Source of the DNA: an uncultured Mycoplasmatota bacterium | Lineage (GTDB): Bacteria; Bacillota_I; Bacilli_A; RF39; UBA660 | DNA length: 64,000 nucleotides | Direction: 5' to 3' | NCBI GenBank assembly: GCA_900548695.1 | Contig: URLC01000005.1 | Location: 1-64,000, forward strand | Part shown: positions 7,234 to 15,559 of the stretch, one piece after another | Position numbering within the stretch: position 1 is the stretch's first letter | Layout: each line of letters starts with the position of its first letter | Made by a program: the position numbers and the translations under genes | Notes under the pieces: generated by a model | What the model saw: only the letters and a program-made list of their open reading frames with translations | What the model was told of the DNA's origin: nothing | Database searches by the model: none

Positions 7234-7764
7234 ATGTTAACACCCAAACAAGAAAAGTTTGTTAGAAACTTAGTTAGTGGTATGAGTCAATATGACGCAT
7301 ATTGTAACAGTTACAATGCTAAAAACATGAAAAGAGCTTCAATTGACCAAAAGGCTTGGGAATTGTTTTCTAGGGTAGAGATTAAGGACAGATACAAAGA
7401 GCTGATTGATAAAGCTAATCAAAAAGTAGAGGTTAAAGCCGAAGATATACTTAGAGAACTAAAATCCATAGCATTTGCAAACGGAACTGATTTTGCAGAA
7501 ATAAAAGGTAGTAAAGTTATCTTCAAAAACACTAATTCACTGGATGATGATAAGAAAAGAGCCATTGCAAGTATCAAAAAAACAAAGAATGGAAAACAGG
7601 TTGATACTTACGATAAGTTAAAGGCTATTGAACTGCTAGTTAAGTATACTAAAATGTTTGAAAATGGTTCTGGTAATGACAAAGAAGTACCAACTCTAAA
7701 CATTGTAGTAACAGATAATTCTAAGCTAGAAAAGATTTTATATGAGGAGAAAGAAAAGGAGTGA
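7234..7764 (+). CDS. terS: Terminase small subunit
   Basis: The 176 residues begin with LTPKQEKFVRNLVSGMSQYDAY, the hallmark start of the Terminase_2 family, followed by a helical DNA-binding domain (ASIDQKAWELFSRVEIKDRY) and a C-terminal coiled oligomerisation region with DKLKAIELLVKYTKMF. It recognises the packaging site and recruits the large subunit. The start directly abuts the Dps-like stop. TerL follows 580 bases later after several very small genes. Confidence 0.93.
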   Translation: MLTPKQEKFVRNLVSGMSQYDAYCNSYNAKNMKRASIDQKAWELFSRVEIKDRYKELIDKANQKVEVKAEDILRELKSIAFANGTDFAEIKGSKVIFKNTNSLDDDKKRAIASIKKTKNGKQVDTYDKLKAIELLVKYTKMFENGSGNDKEVPTLNIVVTDNSKLEKILYEEKEKE

Positions 7765-7768
7765 TTCA

Positions 7769-7849
7769 GTGTTAATTACGTTAATAATATGCACAACATT
7801 ATTAGCGATAACAATATCGAAAGGAGGGAATAAAAATGGCAAGAAATAA
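7769..7849 (+). CDS. Tiny hydrophobic peptide (26 aa)
   Basis: A GTG-start ORF with AAAGGAG seven bases upstream, embedded in the end of terS, encodes 26 residues: a 17-residue hydrophobic stretch (MLITLIICTTLLAITIS) and a basic tail. It overlaps the next gene start by 14 bases. The RBS supports translation, but a peptide this short could also just couple translation to the next gene. Confidence 0.4.
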   Translation: MLITLIICTTLLAITISKGGNKNGKK

Positions 7850-8051
7850 TTCAAGAAAGCCAAAAGAAGATGTAAATGTTAAGCCTAAAATTGAAAATGA
7901 AGATGTACCTAAAGGATTTATTAAGCAAAAAAGAGGTCTTAATACATTCCAATATGGTAACCACAATGGTAGAAAATACAAAATCTTAAAAAATGGATGT
8001 GGAATGTGGGCTGACACAGGAAAAGTATTTAAATTAAGCGATTTAGATTAA
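7836..8051 (+). CDS. Hypothetical basic phage protein
   Basis: ATG 7836 follows a strong AAAGGAGGG. The 71-residue protein is lysine- and arginine-rich at the N-terminus (ARNNSRKPKED), then holds a KRGLNTFQYGNHNGRKYKILKN core. It has no cysteine pair for a zinc ribbon. No family recognised; the basic character suggests nucleic-acid contact. Confidence 0.65.
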   Translation: MARNNSRKPKEDVNVKPKIENEDVPKGFIKQKRGLNTFQYGNHNGRKYKILKNGCGMWADTGKVFKLSDLD

Positions 8052-8192
8052 TACTAGGCATTCGAAAGATGTAAGTCCTAATATTTCACCACCTAATACG
8101 AGCTACCCTAGTAGGTAGCATATTAATGATATATATTCAGGGATACGAGGGCTGGTATATCGTTAGTGTGGTACTTATTAAGGAGTGATTAT
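8052..8192 (+). other. Structured intergenic region, terS-terL
   Basis: No ORF with a ribosome site is seen. An extended inverted repeat at 8095-8124 pairs GCTACC with GGTAGC, flanked by TAATA and TATTA; a second weaker stem pairs GATATA near 8129 with TATATC near 8156. No T-run follows, so an intrinsic terminator is unlikely. A packaging (cos/pac) or terminase-binding site is one option. Confidence 0.4.
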
Positions 8193-8258
8193 ATGGAAAC
8201 AATGATTATTGTTATAGTCGCATTATTAATAGTAGTGATATCTACGAGGAGTGATTAA
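8193..8258 (+). CDS. Tiny hydrophobic peptide (21 aa)
   Basis: ATG 8193 follows AAGGAGTGATTAT. The 21 residues are METMIIVIVALLIVVISTR plus SD: one short membrane helix. The TAA (8256-8258) directly abuts the ATG at 8259. Together with the peptide at 7769 this makes two tiny membrane peptides between the terminase genes. Function unknown. Confidence 0.45.
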   Translation: METMIIVIVALLIVVISTRSD

Positions 8259-8417
8259 ATGGAACTTATCCGAATTGATAAAGATAGATACTTGGTCAAG
8301 AACAGTAACGGTAGAATCATTTCTAAGAAAGAGTTGGAAAAGAATGAAAATAGTTCTATCAAAAAAGCAAAACAAGTTAAGAGAACTAATAGTAAGTCCA
8401 AACATACCAGAGATTGA
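8259..8417 (+). CDS. Small basic ORF overlapping terL
   Basis: ATG 8259 has GAGGAGTGATTAA upstream and encodes 52 residues starting MELIRIDKDRYLVKNSNGR, then a lysine-rich tail. The frame differs from terL and overlaps the terL start (8344) by 74 bases. The RBS and the ordered N-terminal strand pattern make it more likely to be real than an upstream extension of terL in this stretch. Confidence 0.5.
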   Translation: MELIRIDKDRYLVKNSNGRIISKKELEKNENSSIKKAKQVKRTNSKSKHTRD

Positions 8418-9720
8418 CGTTCTCGGTAGTACACAATCAGGCAAGACATATGTTGGGAATTTGTCCATATCAGAATATGCTAGGAATTTATATGAATATG
8501 ATCCAGTAAGTAAATTTAAAGGAGCAATTATTGGGTGGACAACCGACACCCTTAAACGTAATGTCGTTGATGATATGGTTACTATGCTTGAAGAATTAGG
8601 GTTCAAGAGAACCACGGGCAGAAAAAAGGGAGATTTTACTTTTAATTGGGGGCAATCAGAAAAGTCTTTAGAAATATACAATTTAAAAATATTTTTCTTT
8701 AGTTTTGACAATTATCAAGCATTTAATAGAATTTTAGGTAGTCCATTGATTTTTATATGGGTAGACGAAGCCGCTAGAATTTATTCTCAACCTAAACTGC
8801 AAGAACAGTTTGACCAGTTGTATGGTCGTTTGATTTCTTATACAGGTCATCCATATAAGAAGTATATACGTACATATAACGTCGAGGGTGGAGCAAACCA
8901 TCCATATAAAGTAAGATATCTAGACAACAAAGAATGTGCTAAGCTAGTGTTTTACCCTTATGATAATCCCAAGTTAGACACCGAAGAAAAAATACGAGAG
9001 GTTGCTAACTCTTTCCCAACTAAGACGTTAAAATTACAAAAAATATTTAATAAATGGGTTGTTTCAGAAGGAAGGGTGTTCAATAAAATAAATAAAATTA
9101 ATAATATGAATGATTATAGAATACGAGAAATCGGAATAGGGATAGATTATGGGTCTACTAATCCAACGACATTTGTCCCATGGGCTTTGGCAGAAAATAT
9201 CAAAACAAAAAGATGGTGTTTGATACGATTGCAAACATATCATCATAGCCCAGCGAAATTAGGAACAACACCAACAACCGAATATTTTAGTGAGCAGTTA
9301 AGACGGTTCATCGTCTATTTAAAGGAAAAATATGGAAACTATTTAATTCAAGATATAGTGGTCGATAGTGAAGCTAAGCACTTTATAAATAGACTTGACG
9401 TGGATAATATTCCTAATATAGAGGCTGATAAATATCCTGGCTCTGTAAAAGAGGGAGTTGAGTATATGCAGTCTATGTTTGAGAAAGATTTCTTACTTAT
9501 ATTAGAAGAACCAAGTGTTACTAACATTCATGAAGGCTTAACAGTTGATTTATCTGCAATTGATGAGAGCTTAGAAGAATTCGATTCTTATCAGTACGAC
9601 AAAATTAAATCGATAAAAACAGGAATTGATTGTTATGTTAAAGACTTAGACCATTCAATAGACGCGTCAAGGTATTTATTTATTGATTGGAAGAGCAAAG
9701 GTAAAGTTCCAGTAATTTAG
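8344..9720 (+). CDS. terL: Terminase large subunit
   Basis: The 458-residue protein (start at ATG 8344) carries Walker A GSTQSGKT at residues 27-34, Walker B FIWVDEA near 139, and an RNase H-type nuclease domain with acidic residues in GIGIDYGSTNPTT (about 265), VVDSEAK (about 339) and DLDHSIDASRY (about 433). It is the ATP-driven motor and nuclease that cuts concatemers and fills heads. The frame is open further upstream, but residues there are better explained by the small ORF at 8259; the GAGTTGGAAAAGA before 8344 is a weak RBS, so coupled translation is likely. Confidence 0.93.
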   Translation: MKIVLSKKQNKLRELIVSPNIPEIDVLGSTQSGKTYVGNLSISEYARNLYEYDPVSKFKGAIIGWTTDTLKRNVVDDMVTMLEELGFKRTTGRKKGDFTFNWGQSEKSLEIYNLKIFFFSFDNYQAFNRILGSPLIFIWVDEAARIYSQPKLQEQFDQLYGRLISYTGHPYKKYIRTYNVEGGANHPYKVRYLDNKECAKLVFYPYDNPKLDTEEKIREVANSFPTKTLKLQKIFNKWVVSEGRVFNKINKINNMNDYRIREIGIGIDYGSTNPTTFVPWALAENIKTKRWCLIRLQTYHHSPAKLGTTPTTEYFSEQLRRFIVYLKEKYGNYLIQDIVVDSEAKHFINRLDVDNIPNIEADKYPGSVKEGVEYMQSMFEKDFLLILEEPSVTNIHEGLTVDLSAIDESLEEFDSYQYDKIKSIKTGIDCYVKDLDHSIDASRYLFIDWKSKGKVPVI

Positions 9721-9729
9721 GAGGTATGT

Positions 9730-9954
9730 ATGAGAATAAAGTGTAAGTCTAGTGGAAAATTTTTGGCTAACATAGATGTTGAAGGATTCTATGAGACAAT
9801 AGGCAAAATGTTAAATACTAACATTGAAATACCTCTTACAGCAGAGTTTTATTGTAAAGGGTGCAAAAGAGCTGAAACATACGACATTTATAAAAATCAC
9901 TACGTAAAAAAAAGTAAAAAAATAAAACAAATGTTCCCCAATGTTCCATTTTAA
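9730..9954 (+). CDS. Small zinc-ribbon-like phage protein
   Basis: ATG 9730 follows AGGAGGT. The 74 residues contain one CKGC pair (FYCKGCKRAETYDI) and an upstream CKSSG, which may form a half or whole zinc site, and a basic C-terminus (VKKSKKIKQMF). Proteins of this type often sit between terL and the portal in Firmicute phages. Function unknown, probable nucleic-acid contact. Confidence 0.6.
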   Translation: MRIKCKSSGKFLANIDVEGFYETIGKMLNTNIEIPLTAEFYCKGCKRAETYDIYKNHYVKKSKKIKQMFPNVPF

Positions 9955-10010
9955 AAGATATTATAAAGGTAGATATGGCAAAAAGGTGCAATAGATACCT
10001 AGTGTATAAG

Positions 10011-10050
10011 AGGCACGCAGACCAATGGTTTGTGTGTCTTTTGTTTTTAT
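10011..10050 (+). terminator. GU-rich hairpin with T-run, terL-portal
   Basis: Bases 10011-10023 pair with 10027-10039 over 13 positions in RNA (including three G-U wobbles) around an AAT loop, followed by TTTGTTTTTAT. That is an intrinsic terminator shape, although with U-interrupting G. It may separate terminase from head gene expression. A 25-codon ORF (9975-10052) runs through the hairpin and is probably incidental. Confidence 0.6.
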
Positions 10051-10065
10051 AGAAAGGAGGAAAAC

Positions 10066-10326
10066 ATGAAGAAATTAAAAATAAATAAAAAATGGAAAGT
10101 CAAGTTCTATTTAAATGGGCAATATGTTTGTTCTAAAAAAGTATCTGAGCAAGAAAAAATTATGGGTAATGCTTACCCAGTGTTCATCTTTGGTAAAAGG
10201 CATTTCTTTAAGAGTTTATTTGTAGGTACTGTGATAAAAGTTGACAAGTTACTTTATAAAGATGAAAAACGAAAGATTCTTCATGTTGGTGCCGTCCTTT
10301 TTGAGGGGGTAGAGTATGAGGATTAA
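10066..10326 (+). CDS. Hypothetical phage protein
   Basis: ATG 10066 follows AAAGGAGGAAAAC; the open frame upstream is the terminator region. The 86 residues look beta-rich (KKWKVKFYLNGQYVCS, VGTVIKVDKLLYK) with no catalytic motif. The gene overlaps the portal start by 11 bases. I do not recognise it; a small head or regulatory protein is possible. Confidence 0.65.
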   Translation: MKKLKINKKWKVKFYLNGQYVCSKKVSEQEKIMGNAYPVFIFGKRHFFKSLFVGTVIKVDKLLYKDEKRKILHVGAVLFEGVEYED

Positions 10327-11671
10327 ATCAAAATATAATGTGCTACAAGCTCCTTATATACAGATTAAGACTAAAGTAAATCAGCCTGGCATGACGAACG
10401 GGAAGAACAATATTCCCGAAGATAAAGCGTACTGCATAGCTCCATCAGCAAAGAAAATAGCTACTTATATATCTAACCAATTATTTGGTAGTGATTTAGT
10501 TACACAGTCAGAGGGCTTAGATATCGGTTGGTTAATGCCAAGCTTGAAAGAGGCATTAGAGCTAGCAGTATACCAAAAAGAATCATTTATATACATTAAC
10601 ATTTATGATGGCAAAGTATATCTTGAATGTCTCAAAGAATCTGACATTCACGATATCGTGCAAGAATACGACAAATTTATTAGCGGAACTATTGTTCAAG
10701 AATATGAACGTCCCGGAGACAAAAATCACTATGAATTACGTAGAAAAATAACAATTGAAGACGGATGCTCTTTAATTAAATATGAAGCTTATGAAATCGG
10801 TAGTGGAGAACCTAAAAAGATTCCAATTTCAACATTCAATGTCTTATTTGATAAAGACTATGAAGAACAAGAACTAAAGCCTTATGAGGTAATGATAAAT
10901 GTTGATACAGGCCAAGACTTTTTCAAGGATAGTAGAAAACTACTTGTTGCCGAGATGGAAGTATTCAATACCATTGAAGAAGAAATAGAGAAAACAAAAA
11001 CAAGAATAGCAACTAGTCAGCACTATCAGACTGGCGACATCATGTTGAATTGGAAACCTGGAGGAAGCACATACAATCCACAAACTTTATCTGTTGGTAA
11101 ACTAAACGATTACTTTGTCCTTTTGCCAGGAGACAAGAATCATGCAGTATTTGAATATTTGCAAGGGAACGTAAGAGTTGAACAATACATTTCAACATTT
11201 AAATTTTATGATTATCAAATTATTCAAATGGCTGGATTAAGTCCTGCGAGTTTCGGGTATGAAAAAGATTCATACCAGAACACTGACAATATCAACATGA
11301 GCAAAAATACAACAGATATGACAATAGAAGCAATAAAGAGACAAATAGAGCCATCTATTAATTCATTATTTGAAAATATTATAAAAGCTCAGCAAACCTA
11401 TCAGATAAAAGATAACCAAATACCAATTGGTTTAAGTTGGGATTTTGGAGCAAATGAGAAGTTTGGTGATCTAGACAAGATTAAACTCCTAAGAAGCATT
11501 CAGGGAGTCACTAGTATTCCACAATCAGCCAAAATGAAGGTAATCTTACCAATTCTAAACAAGATTATTGATGAACCTTTTGTTGAAGAGAATAAGAAGC
11601 AAATTGATGATGTTCTTAATGAGTTGAAATCAGAAAGAGATGACTTATCTATTAAGTTTGGTGAAGTTTAA
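10316..11671 (+). CDS. Portal protein
   Basis: The 451-residue protein has the size, position (after terL, before the minor capsid protein) and helical C-terminal region typical of A118/SPP1-type portals. It has a central EEEIEKTKTRIATSQHY helix and QMAGLSPASFGYEKDSYQNTD, a stretch I associate with this portal family (the A..SP.SFG segment). It forms the dodecameric ring at the capsid vertex through which DNA is packaged. It shares one base with the next gene. Confidence 0.85.
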   Translation: MRIKSKYNVLQAPYIQIKTKVNQPGMTNGKNNIPEDKAYCIAPSAKKIATYISNQLFGSDLVTQSEGLDIGWLMPSLKEALELAVYQKESFIYINIYDGKVYLECLKESDIHDIVQEYDKFISGTIVQEYERPGDKNHYELRRKITIEDGCSLIKYEAYEIGSGEPKKIPISTFNVLFDKDYEEQELKPYEVMINVDTGQDFFKDSRKLLVAEMEVFNTIEEEIEKTKTRIATSQHYQTGDIMLNWKPGGSTYNPQTLSVGKLNDYFVLLPGDKNHAVFEYLQGNVRVEQYISTFKFYDYQIIQMAGLSPASFGYEKDSYQNTDNINMSKNTTDMTIEAIKRQIEPSINSLFENIIKAQQTYQIKDNQIPIGLSWDFGANEKFGDLDKIKLLRSIQGVTSIPQSAKMKVILPILNKIIDEPFVEENKKQIDDVLNELKSERDDLSIKFGEV

Positions 11672-12600
11672 TGGAAACTAATGAGTTTATCGAAAATGAA
11701 GTTCAAGAATATAGATTACAGACTGAAAAACGAGAAAATGCAACAAAAGAACAATTTTTTAAGTATCTGCTATTGGGGTACTCAGTTAGTAAGTTTAAAA
11801 AATGGTTATCTAAAGAGTGGGATGACTCAGACATTGAAAAAATGAAAGTAGCAACTTCAACTTTAGAAAAATTAGTTGATAAGACAAACAAAATTGAAAA
11901 CCAGGGTAAGACGCAAGAATTCTTCTCTACAGTCCCATATAAGCGTTTCAGAGAGCTAAAAAAAGACTTTAGCGAAGAATGTCTTGAATACTACAAAAAG
12001 AGGCTAGAAATAGCTTCTAAAGTACCAAATAAAGCAGAGTATTTGAAGGATTTTGTAGATAAGTATGACAAGTACATGGCTAATGTTCCTTATTTTAAAA
12101 ATGGAAAGGTTTATTCGTGGCATACAATGAGCGATTATACCTCAATGATATATAACACGAATTTGACTAGAACAGGTTGGAACAGAGCGTTTACAGACGC
12201 TGAAAAAGCAGGAACGGATTTGCTATATCTTCCAGCTCATCCTTATGCTTGTCCACATTGTTTAGAGTGGCAAGGAAAGTATTATCAAGCACAAGGAAAA
12301 GGGAAATACCCATCAATTCAAAAGGCTTTAGATGGAGGTGTAGGACATCCAAATTGCAAACACGTCCCAGTACCTGCTTTTGATGATGAAAAGCGACAAG
12401 ACGAGTTATTCAATTCTGCAGAGTGGGAAGAAAAATATAAGGCTCAACAAAAGCTTTTAGCAATCGAAAGACTGAAAGAAAAACTTAGAACAGACTTATC
12501 AATTTATAAAAATCTTGGAGACCAAACAAGTATCGATTGGATAGGAGCTCAGATAAAAAAATTAAACGAAAAATCTAGGGAAATAAAAAGTTCCCTTTGA
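11671..12600 (+). CDS. Minor capsid protein 2-like
   Basis: The 309 residues show the A118-type minor capsid pattern: a helical N-terminal half, then LTRTGWNRAFTDAEKAGTDL and a Cys/His cluster with AHPYACPHCLEWQGKYY and VGHPNCKHVPVPAF. These are hallmark positions of Phage_min_cap2. The C-terminus is a charged helix. The protein is probably a head component next to the portal, possibly ejected with DNA. TGA is the stop here. Confidence 0.85.
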   Translation: METNEFIENEVQEYRLQTEKRENATKEQFFKYLLLGYSVSKFKKWLSKEWDDSDIEKMKVATSTLEKLVDKTNKIENQGKTQEFFSTVPYKRFRELKKDFSEECLEYYKKRLEIASKVPNKAEYLKDFVDKYDKYMANVPYFKNGKVYSWHTMSDYTSMIYNTNLTRTGWNRAFTDAEKAGTDLLYLPAHPYACPHCLEWQGKYYQAQGKGKYPSIQKALDGGVGHPNCKHVPVPAFDDEKRQDELFNSAEWEEKYKAQQKLLAIERLKEKLRTDLSIYKNLGDQTSIDWIGAQIKKLNEKSREIKSSL

Positions 12601-12655
12601 CCAATGGTAGTCGCAAGTCGTTAAACTACGAATCTACCATACCTTTTTGCCAATT
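12601..12655 (+). other. Structured leader before scaffold gene
   Basis: ATGGTAG at 12604-12610 can pair with CTACCAT at 12634-12640, and an alternative stem pairs GTAGT with ACTAC inside it. A short T-run (ACCTTTTTG) follows. It lies between the minor capsid and GP20-type scaffold genes. It could be a weak terminator or a structured leader. Rfam describes GP20-a and GP20-b RNA motifs near such genes, but I cannot match consensus by eye. Confidence 0.4.
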
Positions 12656-12669
12656 TAAGGAGGAAAAAG

Positions 12670-13191
12670 ATGAAAATTACTGATTATTTAACTAACAAAG
12701 ACGTGAAAATCACTGACAAAGATTTTGACATCGAAAAATTGGAAAATGACATTAGAAAGGGCTATATCAAAGAAACTGAAGTCGAGAGTAGAATTGATAG
12801 TCAAAAAAAGACTTGGGAAGCAGAAAAAGGAAAAGAATACGATGACCTTAAAACAAAATATGCTGACCTAGAGAAAAGCTACAACGACACTGTAAGTAAT
12901 CTTGATAAAGCCAATAAAGATTTATCTAGTGAACGTTTGAAGACAACTATGATGTCACACGGATTTAAGAAAGACCAATTTGAAGAGATAGCTAAGTTAC
13001 GCTCATCACTATTCGCTGGTGAACAAGATGATGAAAAAGCTATAGCGGGAATAGCTGAAAAATTCAAAGGGACATATTTTTCGCAATTAGCGAGCAAACC
13101 AAACAATGGGCCATTAAAAGGTGATGGAGTTGCTAAACAAGAAATAAAGGTAACAAGAAACACATCAATAAAAGATTTGATGAAAAAATAG
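12670..13191 (+). CDS. Scaffold protein (phage GP20 type)
   Basis: The 173-residue protein is a long coiled coil (about residues 20-105: KETEVESRIDSQKKTWEAEK and similar) followed by MMSHGFKKDQFEEIAKLRSS, a segment characteristic of phage minor structural protein GP20. Position between minor capsid and major capsid genes is canonical for a scaffold that directs procapsid assembly and is then lost. ATG follows AAGGAGGAAAAAG. Confidence 0.9.
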   Translation: MKITDYLTNKDVKITDKDFDIEKLENDIRKGYIKETEVESRIDSQKKTWEAEKGKEYDDLKTKYADLEKSYNDTVSNLDKANKDLSSERLKTTMMSHGFKKDQFEEIAKLRSSLFAGEQDDEKAIAGIAEKFKGTYFSQLASKPNNGPLKGDGVAKQEIKVTRNTSIKDLMKK

Positions 13192-13204
13192 GGGGTAGAT
13201 ATAA

Positions 13205-14098
13205 ATGAATTTTACAGATATTAATCTTGATTTACAAAGCGTTGCTAAAAGAACGTACGAGAATATTTATTACGAATCAACTTTCATGAATTTTTTAAAC
13301 GATTCGTTCATGCAAGTTGCAAGACAAACTGGAACGCCAATAATTGAAGTAATTAGACAAATTGCACCAACAATTAATAAACGTGATGGAGTCGAAATTA
13401 AAACAAAGCTTGACCCAACAACAACAACTTACGACCCTGTTAAAGTAGACTTAACAGAGTTGCCACTAGACTATTCATTTAAAATTTCTCCGGTTATGAT
13501 TGGAGTTTCTATTGAGGGAACAATCGACGGCGAAATGAGATTAAGAGATAGTGAAATTGCTAGTGAAATCGATGAATATGGATACGGAAAATTAAATGAA
13601 ACAATTACTGGTAAAGCTGATGGAGCAGAGGCTTATACAAAAGGTCAAGTAATTGCATGGGCTCCAACAGACCAAGATGGGTACATTACACAATTAAACA
13701 CTTTAAAGATGACTCTATTTAATAGAAACATTAAAAGCGGGTACATGCTTGGACTTGAAGCTATTGAATATGGAAAGTTTGTTTCTTCATTAACTTCAAT
13801 CTTAAAATACGAAACACGTGCAGGGGTTGAAGGTGTTGACCGTGGCATTGTTGGTAATGCATTTGGTGTTGATACATTCCCAATTAACACTAATGTATTA
13901 GGAACTGGTATTGCTGGATACTTCGCTAATAAAGTTGGTTGCGTTGGTGATATGTTCTTCAACCAATTCACTCAATGGCCAGGAAACTATCCAGGTTATC
14001 CAGGATACTTCGTTGTTGAAGGAAACATTATGTTCGGTGCTGAGGTTGTAAGACCAGAGGCAATCATTAAATTAACTTCATCTAGTCCTAGTGTCTAA
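13205..14098 (+). CDS. Major capsid protein
   Basis: The 297 residues directly follow the scaffold gene and precede four connector genes, the position of the major head protein. The sequence is consistent with an HK97-type fold: N-terminal helix, an extended loop (PTINKRDGVEIKTKLD), then a mixed alpha/beta core and glycine-rich end (PGNYPGYPGYFVVEGN). A strong GGGGG-type RBS precedes ATG 13205. No catalytic Lys-Asn crosslink can be assigned. Confidence 0.88.
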   Translation: MNFTDINLDLQSVAKRTYENIYYESTFMNFLNDSFMQVARQTGTPIIEVIRQIAPTINKRDGVEIKTKLDPTTTTYDPVKVDLTELPLDYSFKISPVMIGVSIEGTIDGEMRLRDSEIASEIDEYGYGKLNETITGKADGAEAYTKGQVIAWAPTDQDGYITQLNTLKMTLFNRNIKSGYMLGLEAIEYGKFVSSLTSILKYETRAGVEGVDRGIVGNAFGVDTFPINTNVLGTGIAGYFANKVGCVGDMFFNQFTQWPGNYPGYPGYFVVEGNIMFGAEVVRPEAIIKLTSSSPSV

Positions 14099-14109
14099 GG
14101 TGAATAAAT

Positions 14110-14478
14110 ATGTTCTTTACATTAGAAGAGTTTCGGAAAAAATTTCCCGATATTGATGAAACTCCAAAAAGTTGGCAGATAGAAGCAGTATCGCAAATGA
14201 TACTGTCACAAGTAGCATTAACAAGAAGAGATGACAGTTGGGATTCAACAACTGTCCCTCAGCCTGTTAAAAATGCTTGTTTAGAACAAATGAGATTTAT
14301 GTTCGAACATGATATCCCGTTTGTTGATTCTAACAAAATAAAAGCAGGAAGTATGGATGCAGAGTTACATACTGACTATTCTACATTAGCTTTAAGATAT
14401 TTAGCTAATGCTGGTTATCTTTATAGAGGAGCTCCAATGATGAGTAATTGGGGTATTAGTTTACCATTTGGAGATTAA
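14110..14478 (+). CDS. Head-tail connector
   Basis: This 122-residue, mostly helical protein begins FFTLEEFRKKFPDIDETPKSW, a typical start for gp6/gp15-like connectors, and continues with QIEAVSQMILSQVALTRRDDSW. It lies directly after the major capsid gene. It likely forms the ring that docks onto the portal after packaging. Start spacing and the abutting next ATG support a four-gene connector operon. Confidence 0.75.
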   Translation: MFFTLEEFRKKFPDIDETPKSWQIEAVSQMILSQVALTRRDDSWDSTTVPQPVKNACLEQMRFMFEHDIPFVDSNKIKAGSMDAELHTDYSTLALRYLANAGYLYRGAPMMSNWGISLPFGD

Positions 14479-14784
14479 ATGTTTCTAGTAAACGGGATTA
14501 GAGCTACTTTAATTCAATATAACCGCAGAAACGATGACTCTATATATGATGACCAAGATAAACAAGAAAAGACTATCAAAATGTGTCCTTACGATATTTC
14601 AAATGGTATCAAATTCGGAATATATACAGTACCCGAAGCAACTGGCTATTATCAAGTAGGAAGAAAAGTAGATGTCAAAGAGGGAGACCAAATTGTTTTT
14701 AGAGGAGAAACTTATACAGTTCTAAAGGTCCAAGACAATTGGATATTCAATAGAATTGAAAATAAGATATTGGCTATCAAATGA
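14479..14784 (+). CDS. Head closure protein
   Basis: The 101 residues are beta-rich with VNGIRATLIQYNRRNDD at the start and VKEGDQIVFRGETYTVLKVQD near the end, a layout typical of phage head-closure/minor capsid protein (gp16-like) barrels. It begins immediately after the connector stop and overlaps the next gene by 4 bases (ATGA). It probably plugs the capsid opening under the tail. Confidence 0.7.
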   Translation: MFLVNGIRATLIQYNRRNDDSIYDDQDKQEKTIKMCPYDISNGIKFGIYTVPEATGYYQVGRKVDVKEGDQIVFRGETYTVLKVQDNWIFNRIENKILAIK

Positions 14785-15152
14785 GTCAAATAAAAGTTAA
14801 TTGGAATCGAGCTGTTCAAAATAAGTTAAAAACTCTTCCTAAAAAAATAGTAGAAGAAATAGCAACCGATACTTTGAGCAAAGCTTATCCAACGATTCCT
14901 ATGTCTAGTGCATTAGAGAGAAATACAACTAGAGGTCGTTTGAGGCGTGATACTGTCGCTAAGGGGGTTCAATCAAACGGCAACATAATATTTCTAGAAT
15001 CTCCGTCATATTATGCAAAATTTGTTTGGAATATGAACGATTCAAAAACAAATTGGTCTACTCCAGGTACTGGTTCTAAATGGTTTGAAAAAACTTGGAA
15101 AAAGCAAGGTAATTCAATCATGAAATCAGCAGCAGAAAGGAATAAGTTATGA
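14781..15152 (+). CDS. Tail completion protein, HK97 gp10-like
   Basis: The 123 residues include VQNKLKTLPKKIVEEIATDTL, MSSALERNTTRGRLRRDTV and YYAKFVWNMNDSKTNWSTPGTGSKWF compressed here in pieces; the sequence of a helix, an RLR-type arm and the Y..yv.f......PGTG.KWFE pattern is that of HK97 gp10-like minor capsid proteins. It lies between head closure and tail terminator genes, overlapping both. Confidence 0.7.
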   Translation: MSQIKVNWNRAVQNKLKTLPKKIVEEIATDTLSKAYPTIPMSSALERNTTRGRLRRDTVAKGVQSNGNIIFLESPSYYAKFVWNMNDSKTNWSTPGTGSKWFEKTWKKQGNSIMKSAAERNKL

Positions 15153-15559
15153 AAACAAATGAAGTCTTAATTTCTTATCTAAAAGACATTATACAAGGCT
15201 ACAAAATAAAGGCTGAGTACTCAACTAATGATGCAGATTTAAATGTTATCGTTGTTCAGGAAACAGATGGTCCAAAGACCGTATTGTGGAATGGTAAGCA
15301 CATGTTTGATTATTTTTCTATAAACATTTTTGGAAAATCCATTCAAGAGCAAAAAGAAACTGCTAACGTGTTGAATAAGTTGATAGGTCATACTGCTATA
15401 AAAGAATTTGATATAGACGGGAAAGTTGAAAAGTGGAAGCTTATATTCAAGCAAGTTTCCAATGCTCAATCTATTGATTATCAAGACATACGAAGAATAG
15501 GATACAACTTAACTTTGCAAACAATAATAACCAAGTTTTATGAGGGGGTTAAAAAATGA
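15149..15559 (+). CDS. Tail terminator protein
   Basis: The 136-residue protein starts at an ATG overlapping the previous stop and precedes the major tail protein. It is alpha/beta, with the I..YLK-type N-terminal helix and strand-rich remainder (YNLTLQTIITKF at the C-terminus) expected for tail terminators (Gp17-like, minor capsid protein from A118). It probably caps tail tube growth and joins the tail to the head. Confidence 0.7.
   Translation: MKTNEVLISYLKDIIQGYKIKAEYSTNDADLNVIVVQETDGPKTVLWNGKHMFDYFSINIFGKSIQEQKETANVLNKLIGHTAIKEFDIDGKVEKWKLIFKQVSNAQSIDYQDIRRIGYNLTLQTIITKFYEGVKK

Noticed and set aside
8226..8711. Open frame of 161 codons on the minus strand inside terL
   Set aside because: It is fully covered by terL with its motifs, has no ribosome site, and the translation has a hydrophobic, low-information look typical of antisense frames.
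9975..10052. 25-codon ORF starting after AAAGGTAGAT
   Set aside because: It runs through a hairpin with wobble pairs and T-run, better explained as structured RNA or terminator; the peptide has no clear features.
13645..13971. Minus-strand open frame of 108 codons in the major capsid gene
   Set aside because: Antisense shadow of a strongly supported capsid gene; no RBS or family features.
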